Assembly (NCBI RefSeq): GCF_000717025.1
Contig: NZ_JNXG01000008.1
Coordinates: forward strand, 124,001-188,000
Direction: 5' to 3'
Length of the DNA: 64,000 nt
Origin: Streptomyces atroolivaceus
Lineage (GTDB): Bacteria; Actinomycetota; Actinomycetes; Streptomycetales; Streptomycetaceae
Within the stretch, counting starts at the first letter, position 1. Every line of letters begins with the position of its first letter. Below, in pieces: positions 26,136-35,014 of the stretch. The translations under genes were made by a program, and so were the position numbers. Under the pieces are notes generated by a model. The model searched no databases, was not told the DNA's origin, and saw only the letters and a list, made by a program, of their open reading frames with translations.

Positions 26136-27620
26136 CTACTTCCCCAGCGCCGCCTTCATCACACTGCGGGCGATCGGGGCGCCCAGGCGGCCACCCGAGA
26201 TGTCGGAGCGGGAGATGTCCATCGCCGTCGGGTCGATGAAGACCGCCACCGCGACCGCACGGCCGTCGGGGTTCTTGCCGTACGAGACGAACCAGCCGTA
26301 CGGCACCTCCTTGCTGACGTCGTCACCCCGCTGTGCCGTACCCGTCTTGCCGCCCACGGTCACCCCGTCGATCAGGGCGCGCTGGGCGCTGCCCTCCTTG
26401 GCGGTGAACTCCATCATCTCCTGGACCTTCTTCGCCGTCTCCTCGGAGACCGCCTCGCTCTTCACCTGCGGGCTGTTCTCCTCCAGGACGGACAGATCCG
26501 GCCCCAGCAGCTTCTCGACGATGTACGGCTGCATCACCTTGCCGTTGTTGGCGAGGGCCGCCGTCACCATGGCCATCTGCATCGGGGTGCTCGTGAGGCT
26601 GCCCTGGCCCATGCCGGTGAGGGCGGTGCCCGGCTTGTCGAGCTCCGAGGGGTAGAGGCTCTTCGTGGCGAGCATGTCGCCGAACTCCTCTGAGTAGACG
26701 TCCTTGTTGAAGCCGAACTTCTCGGCCGTCTCGCGCATCCCCTCCTCGCCCACCTTGAGGGCGGCGTCCAGGAAGACGTTGTTGCAGGAGTACTGCATGG
26801 CCGTCTTCATCGACGCCTTGTTGCACGTCGCGTCGCCGGCCTCACTGCTGATCTTGCTCGACGACAGGGGCAGCGGATACGGCGACACGGCGTCGGTCGG
26901 GGCGTTGACGTCCGTGACGACGCCGTGCTCCAGGGCTGCGGCGGCCGTCAGGATCTTGAAGGTGGAGCCGGGCGGGAAGGTCTCGCGCAGCGGACGGTTG
27001 GCGAGCGGCTTGCCCTTGTCGTCGACCAGCGCCTGGAACTTGTCGCCCTCCTTGAAGGAGTTGCCGGCGAAGACCGAGGGGTCGTACGAGGGCGTCGAGA
27101 CCAGGGCGAGGACCTTGCCGGTGGCCGGGTCGAGTGCGACGACCGCACCCCGGGCGTCGAGGTCGGTCAGGCCCTTGTAGGCCGCTTCCTGGGCCTTGGG
27201 GTCGATGGTCGTGACCACGTCGCCGCCGCGCCGGGGCTCACCGGTGAGGATGTCCTTGGCGTGCCGGAAGGCGAACCGCTCGTCCTCGCCGCTGAGGATG
27301 GTGTCGTACGTGTTCTCCAGGAGGGACATGCCCTGCGCCTGGGAGGCGTAGCCGGTGACGGGGGCGTACATGGCGCCCTGCTTGAACGTGCGCTGGTACT
27401 TGAAGTCGGTCCCCTCGACCTCCTTCGACCCCGTGATCGCCTTGCCGCCCACGATGATGTCGCCACGCGGGGTCGCGAACTGGGTGATCTTCACCCGGCG
27501 GTTGTGCTCGTGGGTGGCGAGCTCCTGGCTCGTGGCGTACTGGAGCCAGTTGGCCCGTATCAGCAGGGCCAGCATCAGCAGCCCACAGAAGATCGCTATG
27601 TGCCGCAACGGCCTGTTCAT
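26136..27620 (-). CDS. Class B penicillin-binding protein (PbpA-like peptidoglycan transpeptidase)
   Basis: A 494-residue membrane-anchored D,D-transpeptidase that crosslinks peptidoglycan. It has an N-terminal span (IAIFCGLLMLALLIRANWLQY, about 8-28), a short dimerisation/PBP domain and a transpeptidase domain with all three motifs: STFK (Ser219, Lys222), SCN (Ser278) and KTG (Lys425). The length matches actinobacterial PbpA proteins. The ATG at 27620 has GGAG 4 bases upstream and is followed by the typical MNRPLRHI start. PbpA usually sits beside rodA and kinase genes in the division cluster, but here it stands alone, so this is one of the extra PbpA paralogues common in Streptomyces. Confidence 0.93.
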   Translation of the reverse strand: MNRPLRHIAIFCGLLMLALLIRANWLQYATSQELATHEHNRRVKITQFATPRGDIIVGGKAITGSKEVEGTDFKYQRTFKQGAMYAPVTGYASQAQGMSLLENTYDTILSGEDERFAFRHAKDILTGEPRRGGDVVTTIDPKAQEAAYKGLTDLDARGAVVALDPATGKVLALVSTPSYDPSVFAGNSFKEGDKFQALVDDKGKPLANRPLRETFPPGSTFKILTAAAALEHGVVTDVNAPTDAVSPYPLPLSSSKISSEAGDATCNKASMKTAMQYSCNNVFLDAALKVGEEGMRETAEKFGFNKDVYSEEFGDMLATKSLYPSELDKPGTALTGMGQGSLTSTPMQMAMVTAALANNGKVMQPYIVEKLLGPDLSVLEENSPQVKSEAVSEETAKKVQEMMEFTAKEGSAQRALIDGVTVGGKTGTAQRGDDVSKEVPYGWFVSYGKNPDGRAVAVAVFIDPTAMDISRSDISGGRLGAPIARSVMKAALGK

Positions 27621-27755
27621 CGTGCTCCTGCTCCCAGGCAGCCGGGCACACACGCACACGGGCCGCACCATCGATGTCCGGAGGTGATAGATGCGATTTT
27701 AGCGTTCATGGTTCCGCCGCCGGATCGCACCGGCGGATTCACGGCCACAGGCTTC

Positions 27756-28601
27756 TCACAGGTACGCCGCGTAGGCGTCCAGTGCGCGCAGCACCTCGGC
27801 CTCACCGGCCGGGGGCAGCTGCAGGACGACCTCGTCGACGCCGAGGTCCGCGTAGTGCGCCAGCTTTCCCGGAGAGGGCCGGACGGCGTAGGGGACCACC
27901 TGGAGCTGCTTCGGGTCGCGCCCCGCCTCCTCCCAGGCCGCCCGCAGCTTCGGCACGGACTCCGACAGGCCCCGACCGCCGATCGGCAGCCATCCGTCCG
28001 CGTCCCTGGCGATCTGCGCGAACAGCTTCGGTCCGGCCGCCCCGCCGATCAGGGTGCGCGGGCCGCTCACCGGACCACGCGCCTTCTGCACGGGCTTCGG
28101 ATAGGCATGGCTCGCCCGGACCGAGCCGAACTCTCCCTCGTACGACGTCGGTTCGTCCGCCCACAGGGCCCGCATCAGGGCCAGCCGGTCGCTTCCGAGC
28201 GCACGCCGGGTCGACCACTCCACCCCGTGGTCGGCGGCCTCCTCCACGTTCCAGCCGAAGCCGATGCCGAGCGTGAGGCGGCCGCCGGAGAGGTGGTCGA
28301 GCGTGGCGGCCTGCTTGGCCAGGTCGATGGGGTCGTGCTGGGCGATCAGCGTGATGCCGGTACCGAGGGACAGCCGCTCGGTGACGGCGGCGGCCTGCCC
28401 CAGGGCCACGAAGGGGTCGAGGGTGCGCCCGTACTCGGCCGGCAGCTCGCCGCCCGCCGGGTACGGCGTCTCCCGGCTCACCGGGATGTGGGTGTGCTCG
28501 GGCAGGTACAGCCCGGCGAACCCCCGCTGCTCCAGCTCGCGCGCGAGCCGGACAGGGGTGATCGTCCCGTCGGTGAGGAAGATCGTTGTGGCGATCCGCA
28601 T
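27756..28601 (-). CDS. LLM-class (luciferase-like) F420-dependent oxidoreductase
   Basis: A 281-residue TIM-barrel oxidoreductase of the luciferase-like monooxygenase class. It begins MRIATTIFLTDGTITPVRLARELEQRGFAGLYLPEH, has the LSLGTGITLIAQHDPIDLAKQAATLDHLSGGR core and the GFGWNVEEAADHG loop typical of putative F420-binding members. Its substrate is unknown. The ATG at 28601 has GGAGG 9 bases upstream. Its cofactor could be supplied by the pathway that begins with fbiC in this window. It is divergent from the siderophore-interacting protein gene. Confidence 0.9.
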   Translation of the reverse strand: MRIATTIFLTDGTITPVRLARELEQRGFAGLYLPEHTHIPVSRETPYPAGGELPAEYGRTLDPFVALGQAAAVTERLSLGTGITLIAQHDPIDLAKQAATLDHLSGGRLTLGIGFGWNVEEAADHGVEWSTRRALGSDRLALMRALWADEPTSYEGEFGSVRASHAYPKPVQKARGPVSGPRTLIGGAAGPKLFAQIARDADGWLPIGGRGLSESVPKLRAAWEEAGRDPKQLQVVPYAVRPSPGKLAHYADLGVDEVVLQLPPAGEAEVLRALDAYAAYL

Positions 28602-28731
28602 ACGAGGCACCTCCGTCGTCGTCCGTGACGGCTCCAAGGTATGCGGTGGAGTGCGCCGGGGGACCCACCGGGGCGGCGCCCGTCGTTCCGTCGCGGCGGC
28701 AACTCCCGCCTCGCCACCCCCGGAACGGGAA

Positions 28732-28749
28732 ACTTAGGCTAGCCTAAGT
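28732..28749. promoter_or_regulatory. Iron box (DmdR/IdeR-type operator)
   Basis: ACTTAGGCTAGCCTAAGT is a perfect 18-bp palindrome containing TTAGG...CCTAA, the half-sites of the DtxR-family iron repressors. It lies 32 bases upstream of the siderophore-interacting protein start, where it would block its promoter when iron is plentiful. Confidence 0.9.
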
Positions 28750-28781
28750 CACTTGTCGCCGGTCGTCGCGGGAGGGTTGTC

Positions 28782-29513
28782 ATGGGCCATGGCTGGGAGG
28801 GCGTCGTCCTCAAGCTCCTCCGTGGGCGGGACTTCACGTTCACCGTCACCGGAGCGGAACAGGTCACCGAGGACTTCCGGCGGGTGACGGTGACCGACGG
28901 CGGACTGCTCGCGGCGACGGGCGGCGCGCACCCGACCATGTGGGTCAGACTCTGGTTCGAGCGGGACGGCAAGCCGCACCAGCGCGGCTACACCCTCGTC
29001 GACCCCGACCCCGCCACCGGGACGTTCACCCTGGAATTCGCCCTCCACGACGGGACCGCGAGCGACTGGGCCCGTGCCGCGCGGCCCGGCGACACGATGG
29101 ACGCGACACTCCAGGGCACCCGTTTCACACTGCCTGATCCACGGCCGGAACGGCTCTTCCTGGTCGGGGACGCCGCGTCGCTCCCCGCCGTCAACTCGCT
29201 GCTGGACGCGCTACCCGGCACCCCCGCGACGATCTGGTGCGAGACCGTCCACGCCTCGGACGAGAAGCTGCCGTTCCGCCTGGACGCGGCCCACCACACC
29301 CTGCACACCGTCCCGCGCCGCGACGCGGGGGCGCACCTGGTCTCCGAGGTGAAGGCGGCCCTGCCCGGCCTGCTCGGCGACGACCCCTCGGACGCGTACG
29401 TGTGGATCGCCTGCGACACGGTGACGACCCGCGCCCTGGCCTCCTACGTCCGCAAGGAGCTGGCCGTCCCAAAGGACCGGGTCGAAGCGCTGGGTTACTG
29501 GCGCGCCGACTGA
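28782..29513 (+). CDS. Siderophore-interacting protein (ferric-siderophore reductase)
   Basis: A 243-residue flavin reductase of the SIP/ViuB family, which reduces ferric siderophores in the cytoplasm to release Fe(II). It has the FAD-binding motif RGYTLVD, the WVRLWFERDGKPHQ strand before it and an NAD(P)H-side domain starting at ERLFLVGDAASLPAVNSLL. The C-terminal VEALGYWRAD is typical of the family. The ATG has GGAGGG 5 bases upstream. A perfect iron box overlaps the probable promoter, so it should be expressed in iron limitation. No siderophore uptake genes lie next to it. Confidence 0.93.
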   Translation: MGHGWEGVVLKLLRGRDFTFTVTGAEQVTEDFRRVTVTDGGLLAATGGAHPTMWVRLWFERDGKPHQRGYTLVDPDPATGTFTLEFALHDGTASDWARAARPGDTMDATLQGTRFTLPDPRPERLFLVGDAASLPAVNSLLDALPGTPATIWCETVHASDEKLPFRLDAAHHTLHTVPRRDAGAHLVSEVKAALPGLLGDDPSDAYVWIACDTVTTRALASYVRKELAVPKDRVEALGYWRAD

Positions 29514-29520
29514 CCGTCAG

Positions 29521-29593
29521 CCGTCCGCCGCTCGGCCGTCCACCGCTCGGCCGTCCGCCCTCAGCCGTCCGCCGCTCAGTCGTCCGCCCTCAG
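29521..29593 (+). repeat. Five imperfect 14-15 bp tandem repeats
   Basis: Units close to CCGTCCGCCGCTCGG occur at 29521-29535, 29536-29550, 29551-29564, 29565-29579 and 29580-29593. The array fills the gap between two convergent genes and touches the stop of the permease gene. No hairpin terminator is visible here. Confidence 0.8.
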
Positions 29594-31158
29594 TCGTTCA
29601 CCACGAACGCCGGGGTCTCCTTCGTCAGCACCTCGCCCCGGAAGAACGCCGGGCTGCGGCGCCGCACGGTCTCCATCAGCACCACGCCGAGCAGCAGCAG
29701 CCCGACACCGATGACGAAGACGGAACCGACGCCGAGGACGGACGACCCGGAGCCGTACGCCGGGTCCCACATGTCGTACAGGGTCTTGCCGAAGACCGCC
29801 GTGAGCAGGATGCCGCCGACGACGGGGAACAGCCCCTTGAAGACGAGGTCGCGGGAGGACCGGGTGAGGTCGGCGCGGAAGTACCAGGCGCAGGCGAAGG
29901 CCGTCAGCGCGTAGTAGAAGCAGATCATCAGGCCGAGCGCGTAGATCGTGTCGACCAGGACGTGTTCGCTGACCAGGGTCATCACCGTGTAGAACACACC
30001 GGTCGCGACGCCCGCCACGACCGTGGCCCGCCCCGGGGTCCTGAAGCGCGGGTGGACCTTGGCGTAGGAGGCGGGAAGCGCCTCGTACGACGCCATCGCC
30101 AGGACCGTGCGCGCCACCGGGATGAAGGTGGTCTGCAGGCTCGCGGCGGCCGACGCCAGCACCGCCAGGAAGAGCAGGACACCGAGGCCGGGGCCCATGA
30201 CCGGGCCGGCCAGGGCGGCGAAGACGTTGTCCGAGGTGTCCGGGTTCGCGAGGCCGAGCCCCGAGGCGCCCGTACCGACGGCCATCTGGGCGGCGATGCC
30301 GGTGGCGAGGTAGGAGCCGACCAGGACGACCATCGCGATGAGGGCGGCGCGCCCGGGCGTCTTCGCGGCCCCGGTGGTCTCCTCGTTGGCTGTGAGACAG
30401 GTGTCCCAGCCCCAGAACATGAAGATCGAGAGGGAGAGCCCCGCCGTGAAGGCGGCGAAGGACTGGACGGCGAACGGGTTCAGCCAGGACCAGGAGAAGT
30501 CCGCCGAGGTCACGGCGAAGTCACCGCTGCCCGCCTTCCGCAGGGCCATCGCCACGAACAACGCGAGGACCACGAGCTGGAGGGCGACGAGGGTGTACTG
30601 GAGGCCTTTGGTGGCCGTCATCCCCCGGTAGCTGATCGCCGTCGCCACGGCGATCAGGAGGAGGCACGTGAGGATGTGGACCGGCTTGCTGTCGTCGAGG
30701 GCGGCGACCGATTCGCTGCCGGAGACCTCCCCGGCCAGCAGCCAGAAGTAGGAGGTGGCCACACCCGCCAGGTTCGACAGGACGATGATCGTGGCGATCA
30801 CGAGCCCCCAGCCGCACATCCACCCCAGGCGGGGCCCGAAGGCCTTGACCGTCCAGGTGAACGAGGTGCCGCAGTCCGGCACGGCCTTGTTGAGCTCCCG
30901 GTAGGCGAAGGCGACCAGCAGCATCGGCAGGAACCCGGCCAGGAACACTGCGGGCATCTGCACGCCGACCTCGCCGGCGGTGGAGCCGAGGGTGGAGGTC
31001 AGGCAGTACACCGGGGCGACGGTGGAGATGCCGAGGACGGCGCTTCCCGTCAGACCTACGGAGTTGCCGCCGAGACCCTTCTCGCGTACGCCACCGTCGG
31101 CCGGGGCGCTTCCCCGTACCGTGTCTCCGGCCTGGGGCCGCGCGTCCAGCTCAGTCAT
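29590..31158 (-). CDS. APC-family amino-acid/polyamine permease
   Basis: A 522-residue, 12-span permease of the amino acid-polyamine-organocation superfamily. The first span contains the conserved unwound GISTVAPVY region (substrate binding), followed by PMLLVAFAYRELNKAVPDCGTSFTW. The central FMFWGWDTCLTANEETTG loop is typical of the family. The substrate is unknown. The ATG at 31158 has no Shine-Dalgarno site, but TAGCGT (a -10-like element) ends 7 bases upstream, consistent with a leaderless transcript; an ATG at 31188 would add ten residues. It stands alone and is convergent with the siderophore-interacting protein gene. Confidence 0.9.
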   Translation of the reverse strand: MTELDARPQAGDTVRGSAPADGGVREKGLGGNSVGLTGSAVLGISTVAPVYCLTSTLGSTAGEVGVQMPAVFLAGFLPMLLVAFAYRELNKAVPDCGTSFTWTVKAFGPRLGWMCGWGLVIATIIVLSNLAGVATSYFWLLAGEVSGSESVAALDDSKPVHILTCLLLIAVATAISYRGMTATKGLQYTLVALQLVVLALFVAMALRKAGSGDFAVTSADFSWSWLNPFAVQSFAAFTAGLSLSIFMFWGWDTCLTANEETTGAAKTPGRAALIAMVVLVGSYLATGIAAQMAVGTGASGLGLANPDTSDNVFAALAGPVMGPGLGVLLFLAVLASAAASLQTTFIPVARTVLAMASYEALPASYAKVHPRFRTPGRATVVAGVATGVFYTVMTLVSEHVLVDTIYALGLMICFYYALTAFACAWYFRADLTRSSRDLVFKGLFPVVGGILLTAVFGKTLYDMWDPAYGSGSSVLGVGSVFVIGVGLLLLGVVLMETVRRRSPAFFRGEVLTKETPAFVVND

Positions 31159-31493
31159 GGAGAGGACGCTATGCGCTGCGATTTCCATATCCGGAGAGCG
31201 AGACTCCGATGTCTCACCCTTGACTCATCGCACCCGAACGGCACTTGAAGCAACGTATCCAAGGCTTCGTGCGAGCGTGTCCTTTCATTCAATGCCCTGG
31301 ACGAGGACACACTCTCGTGCGGGAATCGCACCCCTGTCCGTTTTGGTCTGATTCAAAATTTGTCCGTCGCGCGCCTGCCGGACATCCGCCGGAGGACTCC
31401 GCCGTGGGCACGGCTGTCCTGCCCGGGCCGTACGGGCAGGACGGCCCCACCCGCCGGCGGGAGCCGCAACCCCGTCCGCGAAGCGGCCCTCGG
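31159..31493 (-). other. 335-bp intergenic region upstream of the permease
   Basis: No gene is supported here. The region is AT-richer than its surroundings at 31250-31375 and holds the permease promoter area, the terminator of the acyl-CoA ligase gene (31412-31446) and a loose inverted repeat (GTGTCCT near 31278 and AGGACAC near 31305). Confidence 0.45.
31412..31446 (-). terminator. Terminator of the acyl-CoA ligase gene
   Basis: A 14-bp stem with one G-T pair (31412-31425 with 31433-31446; core GTCCTGCCCG) and a 7-base loop lies 47 bases past the minus-strand stop. Confidence 0.75.
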
Positions 31494-33404
31494 CTACTGC
31501 TTGCGGTACAGCTCCTCGATCTCCGCGTCGAAGTCCCGCAGGATCGCGTCCCGCTTCAGCTTCAGCGACGGGGTGAGGTGGCCGTTCTCCTCGGTGAAGT
31601 CCGTCGGGAGCACCGTGAACTTGCGGATGGACTCGGCGCGCGACACGAGCCGGTTGGCCTCGTCGACCGCACGCTGCAGCGCGCTGAGCAGTTCCTCGTC
31701 CTTGACGAGCTCGCGCAGGGGGACGCCTTCCTTCTTCCGCATCCGGCGCCAGTGGGCGAGACCGTCCGCCTCCAGGGTGATCAGGGCGCTGATGAACGAC
31801 CGGTTGTCCCCCACCACCATGCACTGGCTGACCAGCGGATGGGCGCGCAGCCAGTCCTCCAGCGGAGCCGGGGTGACGTTCTTGCCGCCGGACGTGATGA
31901 TGATGTCCTTCTTGCGTCCGGTGATCGTGAGGTAGCCGTCCTCGTCCAGAGCCCCGAGGTCACCCGTGGGGAACCAGTCGTCCTCCGTGTACGGCGTCGC
32001 CCCGCCGCGCTCGGCGTCCCAGTAGCCCCGGAAGACCTGGCCACCGCTGAGCAGGACCTCTCCGTCGTCCGCGATCCGCACGGCCGTGCCCGGCATGGGC
32101 CAGCCGACCGTGCCCAGGCGGGGCTTGAGGGGTGGGGTGACCGTGGCGGCGGCGGTGGTCTCGGTCAGGCCGTAGCCCTCGAATATCTGCATGCCCGCCC
32201 CCGCGTAGAAAGAGGCGAGCCTGCGCCCCAGGGGCGAGCCGCCGCAGATCGCGTACCGGACGTGGCCGCCCAGCGCGGCTCGGATGCGCCGGTAGACCAG
32301 CGGGTCGTAGAGGGCACGCGCGGCGCGGAGCCCGAGGCCGGGGCCGGGACCCGTGCCGTGTTCCGCCGCCTCGACCGCCTCGCCGTAACGCCGCGCGATT
32401 CGGGCCGCACGGTCGAAGGAGGAGGCGCGGCCCATCTTCTCGGCGGTGGCCCGGCCGGTGTTGTAGACCTTCTCCAGGACGTAGGGGATGGCCAGGAGGA
32501 ACGACGGCTTGAAGCCGGCCAGGTCCGCGAGCAGGTCGTCGGTCTGGATGGACGGCGCGTGCCCGAGCCGGACCCGGGCGCGCAGGCAGCCGATCGCCAC
32601 CATCCGGCCGAAGACATGGGAGAGGGGCAGGAACAGCAGGGTGGAGGCGGGGTACTTGGAAACCGACTTGAAGACCGGGTGGAGCAGTTCGATGGCGTTG
32701 TCCACCTCGGCGAAGAAGTTGCCGTGGGTCAGGACGCAGCCCTTGGGGCGGCCCGTGGTGCCCGAGGTGTAGATGAGCGTGGCGGGGCTGTCCGGTTCCA
32801 GAGCGGCGCGACGTGCGGCGACGGCCGCGTCGGGCACGTCCTTGCCGAGCGTCTTCAGCCGGTCTGTCGCACCCGTGTCGAACTGCCAGAGATGGGTGAG
32901 GTCCCCGAGCTGCTGCCGCTCCTGGCTGATCAGCCGGCCCTGCTCCGTCGTCTCCACCGCACAGGCGACGGCTCCGGAGTCCTGGAGGATCCAGCGCGTC
33001 TGGAAGGCGGACGAGGTGGGGTAGACGGGCACGGTGACCAGACCGGCGGCCCAGGACGCGAAGTCGAGCAGCGTCCACTCGTAGGTCGTACGGGCCATGA
33101 TCGCGACCCGGTCACCGCTCTGGAGTCCCTCCGCGATCAGGCCCTTGGCGACGGCCAGGACCTCCGCGGCGAACTCCGCCGCGGTCACGTCCTGCCAGCT
33201 GCCGTCGGCCTGCTTGCGGCTGAGGACCGCTTCGGACGGGGCCTCCCGCGCGTTGTCGAAGGGGATGTCGGCGAGTGAGCCGCTTCGCACGGTCGGCGCG
33301 AGCGGTGGCACGGAGACTTCCCGTACGGTGCCGTCGGCCGCCCTGACCACGGTCGGTTCGACCAGGACGGGGACGGTGGGCGTGGCGGTGGCGGGCGTGG
33401 ACAC
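31494..33404 (-). CDS. Long-chain fatty-acid-CoA ligase (FadD/FadD15-like)
   Basis: A 636-residue ATP-dependent acyl-CoA synthetase that activates long-chain fatty acids via an acyl-AMP. The motifs are LIYTSGTTGRPKGCV (ATP/AMP loop), FEGYGLTETTA, the hinge TGDLGALDEDGYLTITGRKKDII and the C-terminal catalytic Lys region NGHLTPSLKLKR. The long hydrophobic N-terminal half and total length match FadD15-type enzymes. The GTG at 33404 has GAGGAG 6 bases upstream; upstream codons look non-coding. It is followed downstream by a terminator and preceded by the thiolase gene on the same strand, 258 bases away. Confidence 0.93.
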   Translation of the reverse strand: MSTPATATPTVPVLVEPTVVRAADGTVREVSVPPLAPTVRSGSLADIPFDNAREAPSEAVLSRKQADGSWQDVTAAEFAAEVLAVAKGLIAEGLQSGDRVAIMARTTYEWTLLDFASWAAGLVTVPVYPTSSAFQTRWILQDSGAVACAVETTEQGRLISQERQQLGDLTHLWQFDTGATDRLKTLGKDVPDAAVAARRAALEPDSPATLIYTSGTTGRPKGCVLTHGNFFAEVDNAIELLHPVFKSVSKYPASTLLFLPLSHVFGRMVAIGCLRARVRLGHAPSIQTDDLLADLAGFKPSFLLAIPYVLEKVYNTGRATAEKMGRASSFDRAARIARRYGEAVEAAEHGTGPGPGLGLRAARALYDPLVYRRIRAALGGHVRYAICGGSPLGRRLASFYAGAGMQIFEGYGLTETTAAATVTPPLKPRLGTVGWPMPGTAVRIADDGEVLLSGGQVFRGYWDAERGGATPYTEDDWFPTGDLGALDEDGYLTITGRKKDIIITSGGKNVTPAPLEDWLRAHPLVSQCMVVGDNRSFISALITLEADGLAHWRRMRKKEGVPLRELVKDEELLSALQRAVDEANRLVSRAESIRKFTVLPTDFTEENGHLTPSLKLKRDAILRDFDAEIEELYRKQ

Positions 33405-33662
33405 GGGCGGCTCCTCGACTCGGGGGCCCGGCGCCGGGCCCGTCCGGGGGCGTGGCGCCGTGGCGGCTGCTGGGTGCGCGGGGTCGTTCACGTGCAGGTG
33501 GCGGCGGTGCGGCTCAGGGCGGTTTCCGGTGCGGGCCGGGGACGTTCCAGGATGCAGGGGACCTGTGGAGGCCGGGGCGCTCCGGCATGCACATCCTGTG
33601 AGGGTCGGGGATCCCGGTCGCCGGCCCGGTGTGTGGGGCCCGCTCCAGGTCACCGGCCCGGC

Positions 33663-34940
33663 TCAGGGGCGTTCCAGGATCGCGGTCACCCCCTGCCCGC
33701 CCGCGGCGCAGACCGAGATCAGGCCCCGGCCGGGCCCGCCCCGCTCCGCGAGGAGCTCGGCGAGGGTCGCCACGATCCGGGCGCCCGTCGCGGCGAAGGG
33801 GTGACCGGTGGCGAGGGACGATCCGGCCACGTTCAGCTTGTCCCTGTCGACGGGGGCGAGCCCCTGCTTCTCCCAGGACGCCAGGGTGGCGAGCACCTGG
33901 GAGGCGAAGGCCTCGTGGATCTCGAAGAGGTCGAAGTCCCCGACGGTGAGCCCCGCACGTTCCAGCAGGCGCGGAACGGCGTAGGCGGGCGCCATCAGCA
34001 GCCCGTCCTCCCCGTTCACGTAGTCCACGGCGGCCGTCTCGTACAGCGACAGGTACGCCAGCGGTTCCAGGCCGTGCGCCTCGGCCCACTCCTCGCTCGC
34101 CAGCAGTACGGTGGCCGCACCGTCGGTGAGCGGGGTCGAGTTGCCCGCGGTCATCGTCGCGTCGGGGTGGTCCGCGCCGAACACCGGCTTGAGCGTGGCG
34201 AGTTTCTCCACCGTGGATCCGGGGCGCAGGTTCTGGTCGCGGTCCAGTCCGAGGTACGGGACGACGAGGTCGTCCAGCAGGCCGCGTTCGTACGCCGCGG
34301 CGAGCCGCTGGTGGCTGGTGGCCGCCAGCAGGTCCTGGTCCTCGCGGGTCACCCCCCACTTCCGGGCGGTGACCGCCGCGTGCTCGCCCATCGAGAGGCC
34401 GGTGCGGGGCTCGGCGTTGCGCGGGATGTCCGGGACGAGATGGCCGGGACGGACGGCGGCCAGCGCCTTGATCCGGGCCCCCGCCGACCTGGCGCGGCGC
34501 GCCTCCAGCAGGATTCTGCGCAACCGGTCGTTGACCCCGAGGGGCGCGTCGCTCGTGGTGTCCGCCCCGCCCGCGATCGCCGAGTCGACCGCACCGAGCG
34601 CGATCTTGTTGGCAGCTGCGATCACGGCCTGCAGACCGGTGCCGCAGGCCTGCTGGATGTCGTACGCGGGAGTGCGCGGGTCCAGGGCCGAGCCCAGGAC
34701 GGTCTCGCGGGCCAGGTTGAAGTCCCGGCTGTGCTTGAGGACCGCGCCGGCGACGAACTCGCCGACCTGCCGGCCTCGCAGGCCGAATCGCTCGACGAGC
34801 CCGTCCAGCGCGGCGGTCAGCATGTCCTGGTTCGACGCCCGTGCGTACGGGCCGTCGGAGCGGGCGAAGGGAATACGACTGCCACCGATGACCGCGACCC
34901 GGCGCGGCTGCGGAAGTGCGAGGGGAATCAACTCGACCAA
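33663..34940 (-). CDS. Acetyl-CoA C-acyltransferase (thiolase, FadA2-like)
   Basis: A 425-residue thiolase that cleaves or forms 3-oxoacyl-CoA. The acyl-accepting Cys99 is in QQACGTG, the His is in EIHEAF and the second Cys in SVCAAGGQG. The gene faces a FabG4-like reductase and an HtdX-like dehydratase, reproducing the mycobacterial fadA2-fabG4-htdX arrangement. The start is uncertain: a TTG at 34940 has AGGAG about 13 bases upstream and no ATG or GTG fits better. The shared 74-base promoter gap contains a palindrome. It may serve beta-oxidation or the reverse direction for chain elongation. Confidence 0.9.
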   Translation of the reverse strand: MVELIPLALPQPRRVAVIGGSRIPFARSDGPYARASNQDMLTAALDGLVERFGLRGRQVGEFVAGAVLKHSRDFNLARETVLGSALDPRTPAYDIQQACGTGLQAVIAAANKIALGAVDSAIAGGADTTSDAPLGVNDRLRRILLEARRARSAGARIKALAAVRPGHLVPDIPRNAEPRTGLSMGEHAAVTARKWGVTREDQDLLAATSHQRLAAAYERGLLDDLVVPYLGLDRDQNLRPGSTVEKLATLKPVFGADHPDATMTAGNSTPLTDGAATVLLASEEWAEAHGLEPLAYLSLYETAAVDYVNGEDGLLMAPAYAVPRLLERAGLTVGDFDLFEIHEAFASQVLATLASWEKQGLAPVDRDKLNVAGSSLATGHPFAATGARIVATLAELLAERGGPGRGLISVCAAGGQGVTAILERP

Positions 34941-34973
34941 CTCATCTCGACAACTCCTGACCCTTGAGTAACC

Positions 34974-34987
34974 TTACTCCGGAGTAA
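34974..34987. promoter_or_regulatory. Palindromic operator between thiolase and FabG4-like genes
   Basis: TTACTCCGGAGTAA is a perfect 14-bp palindrome in an AT-rich patch, with a second overlapping dyad (AGTAA/TTACT) at 34967-34978. The TetR gene at the end of the facing operon is the natural candidate to bind it. Confidence 0.65.
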
Positions 34988-35014
34988 ATCTACGACCGAG
35001 CAGGAGTCCAGACA

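Noticed and set aside
33541..33690. 11-bp repeat (CGTTCCAGGAT) near the thiolase 3' end, considered as a partial gene duplication
   Set aside because: The similarity does not extend enough beyond 11 bases to support a duplication in this GC-rich context.
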